Positions 32,246 through 41,401 of a DNA stretch of 64,000 nt are shown piece after piece (position 1 is the stretch's first letter; the number at the start of each line of letters is the position of its first letter). The notes beneath the pieces were generated by a model. That model saw only the letters and a program-made list of their open reading frames with translations. It did no database searches and was not told the origin of the DNA. Both the position numbers and the translations under genes were made by a program. Source of the stretch: Nocardioides sp. GTDB taxonomy: Bacteria; Actinomycetota; Actinomycetes; Propionibacteriales; Nocardioidaceae. The DNA is taken from NCBI RefSeq assembly GCF_030019515.1, contig NZ_JASEEQ010000012.1, positions 62,001 to 126,000 of the forward strand, given 5' to 3'.

Positions 32246-32787
32246 TCACGCCCTCTGGCGGCCTCCACCTCCCCCCGTTGACACACACCGTGCACGCAGG
32301 CACCCAGCGCCGGGTCCACATCAAGCCGACTCGACCGGCCGGCCCGGGTGTGTGGTTCGACCTCATCGGAGACGACGACCCTCGCGAGGGCTCCGCGGGC
32401 TGGCAGGACGTCTCGCGTCCCCGGCGCCAGTCGGGGGTGGAGTGGGTAGGGCAGTCCGCCTCGGCGTATGTTCTGCCGCTCTTGCTCGACGGGGTTGAGG
32501 TCTCGCCTGGCCGCGACCAGGTGATCGAGAAGGACATCCGTGCGGTCCGGTCGTGGTTCGTGAAGACCAAGAAGACCGGCGAGCCCCCGGTGTTGGCCAT
32601 CACCGGGCCGTTGCACTTCCCGAAGTCCATGCGCTGGGTCGTCGCGGACATGGTGTGGGGCGCGAAGATCCGTGACCCTGGCGGGCGCCGGGTTCAGCAA
32701 GCGCTGACCCTGACGCTGAAGCAGTACCTCGAGCCGTCGGTCGTGAAGAGTCCCGCCAAGAAGGCCCGGCACAGGCAGGGCAAGTGA
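32242..32787 (+). CDS. Tail/baseplate protein downstream of tape measure
   Basis: A 181-aa protein with strand-rich segments (LHLPPLTHTVHAGTQRRVHI; EPPVLAITGPLHFPKSMRWV) and a Lys-rich tail. GTG overlaps the tape-measure stop. Position suggests a hub-associated or tube-initiator protein. Confidence 0.65.
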   Translation: MITPSGGLHLPPLTHTVHAGTQRRVHIKPTRPAGPGVWFDLIGDDDPREGSAGWQDVSRPRRQSGVEWVGQSASAYVLPLLLDGVEVSPGRDQVIEKDIRAVRSWFVKTKKTGEPPVLAITGPLHFPKSMRWVVADMVWGAKIRDPGGRRVQQALTLTLKQYLEPSVVKSPAKKARHRQGK

Positions 32788-34073
32788 GCGGCCAGACGCT
32801 CTCCGACCTGGTCGAGGACCTGGTCCTGCTCAACCACCAGCGTGCCCGGAACCTCGTGCTCGACGAGGCCGTCGCCGACCAGCCCACCATCAAGCTCACC
32901 ATGGACGGGGCCAACACCCTCGACGTGCCGGTCGTCGACGCGGAGCGCAAGGTACTGCGCTCCCCGCTGACGCAGTACCGCTCCTGGGCCGAGGTCGCCG
33001 GCGTCCGTTTCGAGCTCGTCGGCTTCAGCAAGATCGGGAGCAGGTTCACGCTCCACTTCGAGGACGGCATCGCGGCCGCGCTGCGCCGCCGTACGAAGCC
33101 ACTCTCGGCGCCGGCGGGATCCACGACCCGGCAGGAGTTCGCCATCAGACTCGCCCGTGAGGCGAAGGTCCCCTATGCGGTGGACCCGACGAAGCGAGCC
33201 AAGGTCTCCTCGGTGCTGGAGCGCTCGGCGGCCGGCCAGAAGACGAACTCCTGGGACGTGCTGGGCGACATGGCCGAGGCGATCCACTGGCGCCGGTTCT
33301 CCACCGGCACGAGCCTCGTCGTCGGTGGCGACGAGTGGCTGATGGAGCGCGACCGCAAGCCGATCCGGCTGCGAGAGCACGCGGGTGGCGTGCACGACAT
33401 CGACTTCGACCTCGACATCGCGAAGCGAGTCTCCGAGGCCACGCTCACGGTCGACTCCAAGCTGTGGACCCTGCGGCCGGGGTCGGTCTGCACGATGGGC
33501 GACGACATGGGTCCCGCAGAGGGGAAGTGGCTGGTCGGAGAGTTCACCCGGCCTCTGGCCAGCACTCGGGCGACCGTCCGCCTGATCCGTGCTCGCCACG
33601 TGCTCAAGGAGCCCAAGCGCTCTGGCCCCGGAGACCTAGGCGATCCTGACTTCGTGCCCGGCAGCGCCGGCTCATCCGGCGGGGGCGCGGCGGCCAACGC
33701 CGCACGTGAGCGCATGGTCCGGTTCGCGCTCTCCCAGGCCGGTGACGCCTACGTGTGGGGCGGCAACGGACCAAGCGGCTGGGACTGCTCGGGCCTGGTG
33801 TACGCCGCCACGCGGGTGGCTGGTCGTCAGATCCCGGCACGCACCTCGGCCGGTCAGTGGGCCGCTTGCCAGGCCGCCGGGCGCACGATCGCGGTCAGCA
33901 CAGCGCTCAGGATCCGGGGCGCGCTCCTGTTCATCCAGACCACCGACACGCACCACGTCGCGATCTGCCTGGGCAACGGCTCGACGGTCGAGGCCAAGGG
34001 ATCCGCCTACGGGACTGGCGTGTTCGGCGGTGCGGCCGGCGGCGGATGGACCGGGGCCGCGCTATGGGTGTGA
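32784..34073 (+). CDS. Baseplate hub protein with NlpC/P60 peptidase domain
   Basis: A 429-aa protein. Residues 1-290 resemble a gpD-like hub (beta-rich, with SSVLERSAAGQKTNSWDVLG and IDFDLDIAKRVSEATLTVDS). After a Gly/Ser linker, residues about 308-429 form an NlpC/P60 endopeptidase: GWDCSGLVYAAT with the nucleophilic Cys and HHVAICLGNGSTVEAKG with the catalytic His. The enzyme likely opens peptidoglycan during DNA injection. Confidence 0.85.
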   Translation: MSGQTLSDLVEDLVLLNHQRARNLVLDEAVADQPTIKLTMDGANTLDVPVVDAERKVLRSPLTQYRSWAEVAGVRFELVGFSKIGSRFTLHFEDGIAAALRRRTKPLSAPAGSTTRQEFAIRLAREAKVPYAVDPTKRAKVSSVLERSAAGQKTNSWDVLGDMAEAIHWRRFSTGTSLVVGGDEWLMERDRKPIRLREHAGGVHDIDFDLDIAKRVSEATLTVDSKLWTLRPGSVCTMGDDMGPAEGKWLVGEFTRPLASTRATVRLIRARHVLKEPKRSGPGDLGDPDFVPGSAGSSGGGAAANAARERMVRFALSQAGDAYVWGGNGPSGWDCSGLVYAATRVAGRQIPARTSAGQWAACQAAGRTIAVSTALRIRGALLFIQTTDTHHVAICLGNGSTVEAKGSAYGTGVFGGAAGGGWTGAALWV

Positions 34074-34086
34074 GGGGGAACCGCGG

Positions 34087-34893
34087 GTGACGCTCGACCA
34101 AATCGTGGGCCAGGCGCCGCGGACCATCGACCGCCCGCCCGTGACCGCGAAAATCGTGCGCGTCGACGACTCCGGTATCTGGGCCGTCCCGATCGGTGGC
34201 GACCCCCGCACCCCCGTCGGCCCATGCCAGGGGCCCACCCAGGTAGCAGTCGACGAGCAGGTGGTCCTCACGTGGACTCCGCAAGGGCCCTGGGTGCAGC
34301 CGGCCGTCGACACCAGCGGCTTCGAGACCGAGGCGGGAGCCCTGGCGAAGGCGGACGCCGCCCGCGAGCAGGCCGAGGCCTACGCCGACAGCCAGCTGGG
34401 CGGCCACGCCGCCGACACCACCGAAGTGCACGGCATCCCCAACACGGCGGAGCTCGAGACCCAGGCCGGAGCCCAGGCCAAGGCGGACGCCGCGATTGCC
34501 GACCACGAGGACGCGACCGCACGGTTCCACGGCAACACAGGGGTCCGTCGTGTCGTCGACGCCGGCGACATCGTCGACCTCCCCGACCTCGAGCTCCTGG
34601 TCCGCCGCACGGGCGACGTGGTCGCGGTGTGGACCCGCGAGCCGGTCGCCGCGGCGTTCTCCGGCGCCCTCGACCTCTTCACGCTCCCCACCGAGTTCCG
34701 CCCCGACGCGAACGCCACCGTCAGCGGCGTCTACAACCCGGCGACCGGGGCGCCCGTCGCCGGCGCCAGCCTCATCGTCCGCCACGACGGCACCGTCCGC
34801 CTGATCGCGGTCTCAGGCGCCCGCCACGTCGCCGGCGTCACCGCCACCGTCAACGCCGCCTGGCCGGCCGCCTACCCAGGAACGGGGGAATGA
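34087..34893 (+). CDS. Tail spike/baseplate-associated protein
   Basis: A 268-aa protein. The first ~80 residues are an OB-like beta domain (AKIVRVDDSGIWAVPIGGDP; QVVLTWTPQGPWVQP). Ala/Glu-rich coiled repeats follow (ETEAGALAKADAAREQAEAY, then ETQAGAQAKADAAIADHEDA), which suggest a trimeric stalk, and a C-terminal beta domain ends it. It lies between hub and gp25-like gene, where the central spike is usually encoded. GTG start chosen; another GTG at 34072 is possible. Confidence 0.68.
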   Translation: MTLDQIVGQAPRTIDRPPVTAKIVRVDDSGIWAVPIGGDPRTPVGPCQGPTQVAVDEQVVLTWTPQGPWVQPAVDTSGFETEAGALAKADAAREQAEAYADSQLGGHAADTTEVHGIPNTAELETQAGAQAKADAAIADHEDATARFHGNTGVRRVVDAGDIVDLPDLELLVRRTGDVVAVWTREPVAAAFSGALDLFTLPTEFRPDANATVSGVYNPATGAPVAGASLIVRHDGTVRLIAVSGARHVAGVTATVNAAWPAAYPGTGE

Positions 34894-34897
34894 CCCG

Positions 34898-35224
34898 ATG
34901 CCCAAGCACCTCGCCCTCCCGCTCCGCGTCTCCGGGTCCGGCGCCCTCAGCGCACTCGAACAGGACAGTGACCGGGAGATCACCCAGTCGGTCGCGCTGC
35001 TGCTCGACACCCGCCCGGGCGAGCGGCGCTCGGTCCCGGGCTACGGCCTCTCCGACCCCCTAGGCAGCGGCGTCAGCCACGACGTCATCGCCGACGCCGT
35101 CACCGAGTGGGAGGACCGCGCCGAGTCCGTGTTCGTCGAGCAGCTCGCCGAGACGCTCGTCGACCAGCAGGTCTCGGTCTACCCGCCGGATCCCACCCCT
35201 TCCGACCTCGAGGAGGAGGAGTAG
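34898..35224 (+). CDS. Baseplate wedge protein, gp25-like
   Basis: A 108-aa protein with the GPW/gp25 features: an N-terminal ALSALEQDSDREITQSVALL helix, TRPGERRSVPGYGLSDPL containing the conserved P..G, and a final acidic tail. T4 gp25-like lysozyme-fold proteins build the inner baseplate together with gpJ. Confidence 0.87.
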   Translation: MPKHLALPLRVSGSGALSALEQDSDREITQSVALLLDTRPGERRSVPGYGLSDPLGSGVSHDVIADAVTEWEDRAESVFVEQLAETLVDQQVSVYPPDPTPSDLEEEE

Positions 35225-35227
35225 TCG

Positions 35228-36370
35228 ATGCCCTGGGACCCGCCCGAGATCGATACCGACGAAGACTCGGTGACCGACCGGATCCTCGATGGACTCGCTG
35301 TACGCCTCCCCGGTTGGGAGCCCGTGGAGGGTGCCCCCGAGGTCGCCCTGGCCGAAGAGCTCGGCCGCGAGATCGCGCTTCTGAACCAGACGACCATCAC
35401 TGTCCTCGAGCAGGCCGTCGCCGGCCTCGGTGAGACCGCCTTCGGCTTCCCCGCCTACCTCGGCGTGAACGCGGAGATCCCGGTGACCCTCACCGTCACG
35501 GGCGCCGGAGCCGTCGTGCCCCAGGGCTTCACCGTCATCGGCATCAACGATGACGGCGCGGAGGTGGCCTTCGAGCTGCTCGAAGACGTGACCTCGGTCG
35601 GGTCGACCGTGGACGTCACCATGACCGCCACCAAGGCAGGGGACGCCGGCAACACTGTCCCCGCAGGCACGTTGACGATCGTGGTGTCCACCGCCACCGT
35701 GATCTCCGCGGAGGCGACCGCGCCGAGCACCGGTGGCGCTGATGCCGAGGTGCTCGGCGACTACCTTTCGCGCCTGGTCGACTACTTCGCCACCCTGCGC
35801 CCGGGCGGCGTCCGTGCGGCCGATCTCGCCGCCCTCGCCCGTTCGGTTCCGGGCGTGCACCGCGCGCTCGGTGTCGATCTGTACGACCCCGCCGACCCCG
35901 GCACTCCCGCCGAGCGCACCGCGACGGTCTTCCCGATCGACGACGCCGGCGCACCCGTGAGCTCGGCCGTGGCCACCCAGGTGCAGGCCGTGCTGGAGGC
36001 CTCCCGCGAGGTCAACTTCGTAATCCACGTCGAGGAGCCGACGTACACCGTGATCGACGTGGTCTACGACGCCGTGGCCGAGCCGGGCGCGGACCCTGCC
36101 GTGGTCGCCACGGCCATCGAGTCGGCGATTGCCGACTGGCTCTCCGCCTGGGGGACGACCGCGGACGACGAGACGGCGTGGGAGCCGGTCACTACCGTTC
36201 GCCTGCTGCAGCTCGCGCGCATCGCCGGATCTGCGCCAGGCGTGGCCTACCTGGCGTCGATCACGATCAACGGGTCCGCGGCTGACTTCGAGCTTCCCGG
36301 CGTGGCGCCACTGCCCGCGTCCCTCACCGATCCGGTCGCCCCCTCCACGATCACCGGGACCGTGTCCTGA
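35228..36370 (+). CDS. Baseplate assembly protein J-like
   Basis: A 380-aa protein. GINDDGAEVAFELLEDVTSV and AGDAGNTVPAGTLTIVVS are the central block of the gpJ/gp47 family, and LRPGGVRAADLAALARSVPG is the conserved segment preceding the C-terminal domain. It pairs with the gp25-like and gpI-like neighbours as wedge components. Confidence 0.9.
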   Translation: MPWDPPEIDTDEDSVTDRILDGLAVRLPGWEPVEGAPEVALAEELGREIALLNQTTITVLEQAVAGLGETAFGFPAYLGVNAEIPVTLTVTGAGAVVPQGFTVIGINDDGAEVAFELLEDVTSVGSTVDVTMTATKAGDAGNTVPAGTLTIVVSTATVISAEATAPSTGGADAEVLGDYLSRLVDYFATLRPGGVRAADLAALARSVPGVHRALGVDLYDPADPGTPAERTATVFPIDDAGAPVSSAVATQVQAVLEASREVNFVIHVEEPTYTVIDVVYDAVAEPGADPAVVATAIESAIADWLSAWGTTADDETAWEPVTTVRLLQLARIAGSAPGVAYLASITINGSAADFELPGVAPLPASLTDPVAPSTITGTVS

Positions 36371-37002
36371 TGGCCGACCTCGTCGACCGGGTCCTCGAGG
36401 CGCTCGGCCGCGCGTTCGTCACTCGGGCCGGCGACGCGCTACCGAACCTGCTCGACGGCCTGGCCGACCCGCTGCGGGACGCCGACGACCGGCTCGCGGC
36501 CACGGATCGGGGATGGGCCGCGGCCTTCGACCTTGACGCCACACCGGAGCCCCGGTGGATCGGGTCGGCCACCGGGACCAGCGTCCCGGGCGGCCTCACC
36601 CTCGCCGAGCAGCGCGACTACGTCCGCGACCGCGCCACGTGGCGCCGCGGCACCCCTGAGGCCATCAAGGGCGCCGTGCGAGCGATCCTCCTCGCGACCA
36701 ACAGCCGCCGGGTGGACCTGCTCGAGCGGGAGGGTTCGCCGTGGCGGCTCGGCGTCCGCGTGTGGGCCGCTGAGGTCCCCGCCGGCGGCAGCGTTGCCGT
36801 GCTCGCGGCCGCGAAGACCCAGACACCCGTCGGGATCCTCGTCGACGTCCACGTCGAGTCGGGCGCCACCTACGAGCACATGGCCGAGTACCACGGCCCG
36901 ACCTACGAGGACGCGCTCGCCGCCTTCCCGCTCTACGACAGCGCCTCGCCCGTCGAGGCCACCAGCGTCTACCACGTGCCCGAGGAAGGAACCGACGTCT
37001 GA
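36370..37002 (+). CDS. Tail protein I-like baseplate component
   Basis: A 210-aa protein with QRDYVRDRATWRRGTPEAIK GAVRAIL, a hallmark of the phage tail protein I family in which an Arg-x-W-x-x-x-G-T-P motif links to the wedge. It begins at an ATG overlapping the gpJ-like stop. Confidence 0.82.
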   Translation: MADLVDRVLEALGRAFVTRAGDALPNLLDGLADPLRDADDRLAATDRGWAAAFDLDATPEPRWIGSATGTSVPGGLTLAEQRDYVRDRATWRRGTPEAIKGAVRAILLATNSRRVDLLEREGSPWRLGVRVWAAEVPAGGSVAVLAAAKTQTPVGILVDVHVESGATYEHMAEYHGPTYEDALAAFPLYDSASPVEATSVYHVPEEGTDV

Positions 37003-38660
37003 TGGCGATCGCCACGACCCCCAGAGGTGTGCCCTACCCGGAGCCCGGCTCGGGTGAGCCCAACAACCCGCCGATCCACCTCAAGCAGCAGGCGGAGTGG
37101 GTCGACGAGAACGTCCCCAAGACCGCCGATCTCGCCGATCCTGAGACCGAGGCCGGAGCACTCCTGGCGGGATCGTTCGCTGGCAAGCCGACCATCGACG
37201 CCGACGACCTGGCGATCCTCATGCGGGACCGCACCGTCGCCAACGGCGTCTCGTGGACCACCCCCCACGAAACCATCGCCCGAGTGCTCGGCTGGGCGGT
37301 TGTCACCGACGCCCGTTACGGAGGCGGCGCCGACAACACCGGGGTAGACGACTCGGCCGCCGCGGTCCAGGCCGCTCACGACTCCCTGCCCACCAGCGGC
37401 GGCACCGTCTGGTTCCCAGCCGGAACGTTCAAGGTCGGCACGGCGATCACGGTCACCAAGCCATGCGCGATCCGGGGAACTGGGCCACGCACGAAGATCC
37501 AGACCACCAGCGCCACCGCCAACATCTTCACCGTCTCGGCCGGGCAGGTCACCATCGGTCACGTCGCCATGAGCGCCACGGTGACGAGGACGGCAGGCTG
37601 GTACGTAGACGTCCTCTCGACGGCATCCAACTTCCGCATCGAGCACTTCACCACGGCGGGTGCCATCGGCGGCGTTCGGACGGCCGCAACGTCCGCCGCA
37701 ATCGCGCACGGTTCGATCCGCGACGGAACGGCCGGGACCGGCATCGCGGTGCGAGTCGACGGCGGGTTCGCCGTCGCGGTCGAGGACATCACCACCGACG
37801 CTGCCGCACAGACCTACGCCGGCATCTACGTCACCAACGTCGGCGACCTGGTCATCAAGGACTGCCAGCTCCTCCACGCCGGCACCGGCCTGCTGGTGCA
37901 GCCGGGCGCCGGGCAGAGCGTCACGAGCCTGTGGGCCGAGAGCACGTTCTTCGACAACTGCACCACGGGCGTCAGCCTCAGTGCAGCCGGGGGAGCGATC
38001 GCCCGCTCCAGCTTCTTGCGCTGCTGGATGGGCAGCGCGACGAACTGGGGCGTCCTGATGGCCACCTCGGGGGCGGGGACCATCGACGGCACGGACTTCC
38101 TCGGCTGCCACATCTTCCTCAACGGCTCCGGCGGCATCGCGATCAACGCCGCCGCGGTCAGCAACACCCGCATCGCCAACTGTGCGATCTGCGACAACAC
38201 CGGGGACGCGGGAATCCTCGTCAACGGCGCCGTGTCGGGCCTGAGCATCACCGACAACCTGATCGGCGCCGGGTTCGGACTCGGCGGCAACGGCTACGGG
38301 ATCTTCTTCAACGTCACGACCGTCAACGACCTGATCATCACCGACAACGATCTCACCGGGAACACGATCGCGGCCATCGCCGGGGAGCCGACATCGGGGA
38401 CCAACCGGCTGATCGCCAACAACCTTGGTGACACTAGCCGCGGCGCTACCGCCGGCATCACCGTAGGCGCCAGCCCGTTCACCTACACCGCCGGGAGCCG
38501 GTACGAGACCGTCTACATCAACGCCGGGACCGTCAGCCTCGTCAAGGTCGACGGTGCTTCCGTTTTCCAGCAGACCAACTGCGCCGTGCGCCTAGCCCCT
38601 GGAAAGTCGGTGGAGGTCACCTACACCGTGGCACCCGGCATGTCGCGAACCAAGGACTGA
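37002..38660 (+). CDS. Tail fibre/spike with right-handed beta-helix
   Basis: A 552-aa protein. The N-terminal ~100 residues attach to the baseplate and carry the same ETEAGALLAG motif as the spike protein. Residues about 105-480 are a pectate-lyase-like beta-helix, beginning with RYGGGADNTGVDDSAAAVQA and GTVWFPAGTFKVGTAITVTK and continuing as repeating rungs such as NTRIANCAICDNTGDAGILV. The C-terminus is a small beta domain. A host-polysaccharide binding or degrading role is likely; no catalytic residues were assigned. Confidence 0.85.
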   Translation: MAIATTPRGVPYPEPGSGEPNNPPIHLKQQAEWVDENVPKTADLADPETEAGALLAGSFAGKPTIDADDLAILMRDRTVANGVSWTTPHETIARVLGWAVVTDARYGGGADNTGVDDSAAAVQAAHDSLPTSGGTVWFPAGTFKVGTAITVTKPCAIRGTGPRTKIQTTSATANIFTVSAGQVTIGHVAMSATVTRTAGWYVDVLSTASNFRIEHFTTAGAIGGVRTAATSAAIAHGSIRDGTAGTGIAVRVDGGFAVAVEDITTDAAAQTYAGIYVTNVGDLVIKDCQLLHAGTGLLVQPGAGQSVTSLWAESTFFDNCTTGVSLSAAGGAIARSSFLRCWMGSATNWGVLMATSGAGTIDGTDFLGCHIFLNGSGGIAINAAAVSNTRIANCAICDNTGDAGILVNGAVSGLSITDNLIGAGFGLGGNGYGIFFNVTTVNDLIITDNDLTGNTIAAIAGEPTSGTNRLIANNLGDTSRGATAGITVGASPFTYTAGSRYETVYINAGTVSLVKVDGASVFQQTNCAVRLAPGKSVEVTYTVAPGMSRTKD

Positions 38661-38687
38661 CGATGACCCCAGCGGGTGAGGAGCCTC

Positions 38688-38837
38688 ATGATTGCCTGGT
38701 GGTGCGCGACCATCTGCATCGTCCTGGTGGTGCTGTCCTTGTCTGGTGTCTTGCGCCCATCAAGGCCGATCTACGTGGCGGTCGTCGCACTGGAACTCGT
38801 GCTCCTAGCGTGGGCCGTCGCCCTGCGGGCGAGCTAG
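38688..38837 (+). CDS. Small two-pass membrane protein (holin-like)
   Basis: A 49-codon frame starting MIAWWCATICIVLVVLSLSG, then a short RPSRP turn, then VAVVALELVLLAWAVAL. Two transmembrane segments and a short basic loop are consistent with a small holin or antiholin. The ATG at 38688 has AGGAG six bases upstream. Its 3' end overlaps the convergent SEC-C gene by 33 bp. Confidence 0.62.
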   Translation: MIAWWCATICIVLVVLSLSGVLRPSRPIYVAVVALELVLLAWAVALRAS

Positions 38838-39431
38838 CCGCTGCCGTACCGACTCCGGGGCTCCGTGACACTTCTTGGTCTTGCGGCCGCTGCCGCAAGG
38901 ACAGGGGTCGTTTCGGCCGGCGCGACCAGCGCCCTGGGCTCGCTGGTCGCGCTCGACCTGGGCACACACCTGCTGTACGCGTTCGGGCGTCACCGGCGTA
39001 GTCCCTAGAGCCTTCATGGCGACCACAACGGCGATCACACCAAGTAGGACCTGTACAAACTGCCAGAGCCGCTGCTCTCGCAGTGACATGGACCCGTCTG
39101 GAACGCGATCGTCCGATAGTCCGGCTTGGGCCAGCGCTGCCTGAGCTAGCGCAGAATCCCGAGTGGCGATCGCCTCAGCCAGCTGACCGCGCACCACTTC
39201 CAACTCGTCTCGGCTCGCATGCGCGAGGCGTGCGACGAGACGGAGGTTCCCCCTCGCGTCCGATGAGTAGGTGCCGTCGACTCCGCCCGTCACGTCCTGC
39301 TCGTGGCCACACCGCGGGCAGCGCATCACGAAATTCCCTGCAGCGTTGTTCTGCAGCGTCATGTTCGTGAACGTGAAGCCGGGCATCCCGTAGCTGAGAC
39401 CGCACCGCAGGCAGGTCGTCGACACAGTCAT
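38805..39431 (-). CDS. Membrane protein with zinc ribbon and C-terminal SEC-C motif
   Basis: A 208-aa protein, the only minus-strand gene in the structural block. N-terminus: CLRCG and CPRCG pairs about 30 residues apart, a zinc ribbon. A helical middle (ELEVVRGQLAEAIATRDSAL) is followed by one transmembrane segment (FVQVLLGVIAVVVAMKALGT). The C-terminus is a SEC-C motif (RNDPCPCGSGRKTKKCHG), as in SecA. Placement against the late operon suggests a moron expressed from the lysogen. Start at 39431 chosen because the zinc ribbon begins there. Role unknown. Confidence 0.8.
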   Translation of the reverse strand: MTVSTTCLRCGLSYGMPGFTFTNMTLQNNAAGNFVMRCPRCGHEQDVTGGVDGTYSSDARGNLRLVARLAHASRDELEVVRGQLAEAIATRDSALAQAALAQAGLSDDRVPDGSMSLREQRLWQFVQVLLGVIAVVVAMKALGTTPVTPERVQQVCAQVERDQRAQGAGRAGRNDPCPCGSGRKTKKCHGAPESVRQRLARPQGDGPR

Positions 39432-39574
39432 GTCTTGCACCCTAGGACGGACTGCTCGGGCGCGACCGAGAACTCGTACCGTCTCGCCTCGAGCCGCCCG
39501 GCGTCGGGGTCCCACGACACCCCTTCGTAGGAGGTCACCTTGTCGCGCGTTGAGCACCCGGCGGATGGCCCCAG

Positions 39575-39997
39575 ATGAGCGCAGACGACCCGACGCCAGG
39601 CGAGCTCTACCGGATGATGAAGGACCTCGCGAACCAGATCCAGGGGATCGTTGGCCGGCTCGAGCGCCGAGACTCCTACATCGAAGAGAACTTCGTCCGC
39701 ACCCAGGTGTGGTTCGAGGCGCGCAAGGCAGACCAGGGCATGGCTGCGAACCTCCACCAGGACATCGGTGCGCTCAAGGAGTCGAAGGCGGACCAGAGCG
39801 CGCTCGTCAACGTCGCCCAGGACCTTGAGACCCTGCAGAAAGAGCGCGAGACCGAGCGGGCCAACGATCAGGCCCAACGGCAGGCGGACCGCAACTGGCG
39901 GCGCCAGATGACCCTCACGATCGCCCTCACCGCGATCACCACGCTCCTGTCCATCGTCGGCCTCGTGTTGACGCTCGTCCTCTCTCTCACGGGGTGA
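39575..39997 (+). CDS. Coiled-coil protein with C-terminal membrane anchor
   Basis: A 140-aa protein with heptad-rich residues 1-105 (YRMMKDLANQIQGIVGRLER and LETLQKERETERANDQAQRQ) and one C-terminal transmembrane segment (TLTIALTAITTLLSIVGLVL). This resembles the XhlA-type accessory lysis proteins. Next to a further membrane protein and the lysin, so a lysis role is plausible. Confidence 0.68.
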   Translation: MSADDPTPGELYRMMKDLANQIQGIVGRLERRDSYIEENFVRTQVWFEARKADQGMAANLHQDIGALKESKADQSALVNVAQDLETLQKERETERANDQAQRQADRNWRRQMTLTIALTAITTLLSIVGLVLTLVLSLTG

Positions 39998-40003
39998 TGA
40001 ACC

Positions 40004-40606
40004 ATGTCCAGGCTGCGCGCGTGGGTGCCATCGACCCGGACCGTCACCGCGGCGATGGTCACGGCCGCGGTGCTCGGAGTGGGGCTGTTCGTGCTGCTGC
40101 TCGTCCTGGTCATCGGCCAGAAGGTGCAGCTCGACCAGGCCGCCCAGAACGATGAGGAGTCCCGGAGCGACCGAGCCGAGCTGCACGCGGCGGTCGACCA
40201 CCTAGCCACCGCGCTAGCGAGAGCGAACGACCGGCTGATCGACGCCGGCCGGAGCCCGGTCGTCCCGCCGGCCGCAGGCCCTGCCGGTGTCCCGGGACCG
40301 GCCGGCGCCCCAGGGTTGGAGGGCCCGCGGGGGCCCGTAGGGGCCCGCGGGCCGGCGGGTGATCCTGGTGACCGGGGGAAGGCTGGGCGGCCGGGAGCAG
40401 CCGGACCAGCGGGCGCACAGGGGCCTCAGGGCCCTGTCGGTCCGGCTGGCCCCGCGGGTCCGACCGGGCCGCAAGGCGAGCGCGGCCCGGCGGGCGCTGA
40501 CCCGTGGCCGTTCACCTTCGCCTTCACCGTCCAGACCAACCCGGTGCAAGCCACCACCTACACGGTCATGTGCACGGCCGACGGCTGCACCGTCACCGAG
40601 TCCTGA
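40004..40606 (+). CDS. Membrane-anchored collagen-like repeat protein
   Basis: A 200-aa protein. One transmembrane segment near the N-terminus ([20 protein letters not shown]) is followed by a coiled-coil stretch. About 25 Gly-X-Y triplets then start at [13 protein letters not shown] near residue 91 and run to residue 166. A short C-terminal domain holding two cysteines ends it. Collagen-like triplets in phages form trimeric stalks, usually in fibres; here the N-terminal membrane segment is unusual for a virion protein. Confidence 0.8.
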   Translation: MSRLRAWVPSTRTVTAAMVTAAVLGVGLFVLLLVLVIGQKVQLDQAAQNDEESRSDRAELHAAVDHLATALARANDRLIDAGRSPVVPPAAGPAGVPGPAGAPGLEGPRGPVGARGPAGDPGDRGKAGRPGAAGPAGAQGPQGPVGPAGPAGPTGPQGERGPAGADPWPFTFAFTVQTNPVQATTYTVMCTADGCTVTES

Positions 40607-40671
40607 GCCTTCGTCTCCGCGTCGCCCTGCTGCTAGACGCCCTGTCCGCCTGCCCCAACGAGGAGTCCTAC

Positions 40672-41397
40672 ATGAACGCACCGCTCGGCCTGGCCGACCT
40701 GCAGCCGCCCGAGGAGATCGAGGAGCTCATCGCGCAGCTGCCCGTGCTCGACGACGGCGCCGAGCCGGCGCCGTACCCGCACGCCGAGATCCTCGAGCGC
40801 GACGCCCAGGACGACCTCGACGAGCTCGGCGCCCCCGGCGACGCCCCGCACACCTCCCGGGAGGCCGTGCAGCTCGGCTGGGAGTGGGTGCGCGGCGCGG
40901 TCTTCCTCGGCGTCGGCTACTGCCTCAAGGTCATCCGGTCCCTGTTCCTGGTCGACCCGCTCTACCCGGACGCCGAGACCGGCTGGGAGCAGGCCGGGCA
41001 CCGGCACAAGACCGACGACACCGACCAGATCCCCTGGGGTGTCCCGGTCTGGTGGGTCAACGGCCGACACGGCCACATCGCGCTCTCGCTCGGCAAGGGC
41101 CGCTGCCTGACCACCGACTACGTGCGGACCGGCTACCTCGGCCTGGCGCGCATCGAGCAGCTGGGGCCGTGGTGCGGCGGTCGGCTAGTCGGCTGGTCGG
41201 CGGACGTCAACGGCGTGGTCGTGTGGCGGCGGAAGGCCAAACCGGAGAAGTGGGACATCGACGACCGGATCGCGTTCGTGCGGGCCGCGCTCCAGCGCGC
41301 GATCGCCAACGACGCCCCAGAGATCCGGGTGCGCGGCCTGCGGTCCTGGCTCAAGCAGCTGCGGGCCCGCCGAGACAAGCTCCGCGAACAGGGCTGA
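40672..41397 (+). CDS. Endolysin-like cysteine peptidase/amidase
   Basis: A 241-aa protein. GVGYCLKVIRSLF supplies a candidate catalytic Cys, and WGVPVWWVNGRHGHIALSLG the following His of a CHAP/NlpC-like fold. The block VDPLYPDAETGWEQAGHRHK is shared, as I recall, by peptidoglycan hydrolases of actinobacteriophages. No signal peptide is present, so it would depend on a holin. It lies within a group of small membrane proteins, supporting a lysis role. Confidence 0.75.
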   Translation: MNAPLGLADLQPPEEIEELIAQLPVLDDGAEPAPYPHAEILERDAQDDLDELGAPGDAPHTSREAVQLGWEWVRGAVFLGVGYCLKVIRSLFLVDPLYPDAETGWEQAGHRHKTDDTDQIPWGVPVWWVNGRHGHIALSLGKGRCLTTDYVRTGYLGLARIEQLGPWCGGRLVGWSADVNGVVVWRRKAKPEKWDIDDRIAFVRAALQRAIANDAPEIRVRGLRSWLKQLRARRDKLREQG

Positions 41398-41401
41398 GCC
41401 C

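Noticed and set aside
38662..39001. 112-codon plus-strand frame after the tail fibre
   Set aside because: It runs through the convergent SEC-C gene; the 49-codon frame from 38688 has better start, composition and membrane segments.
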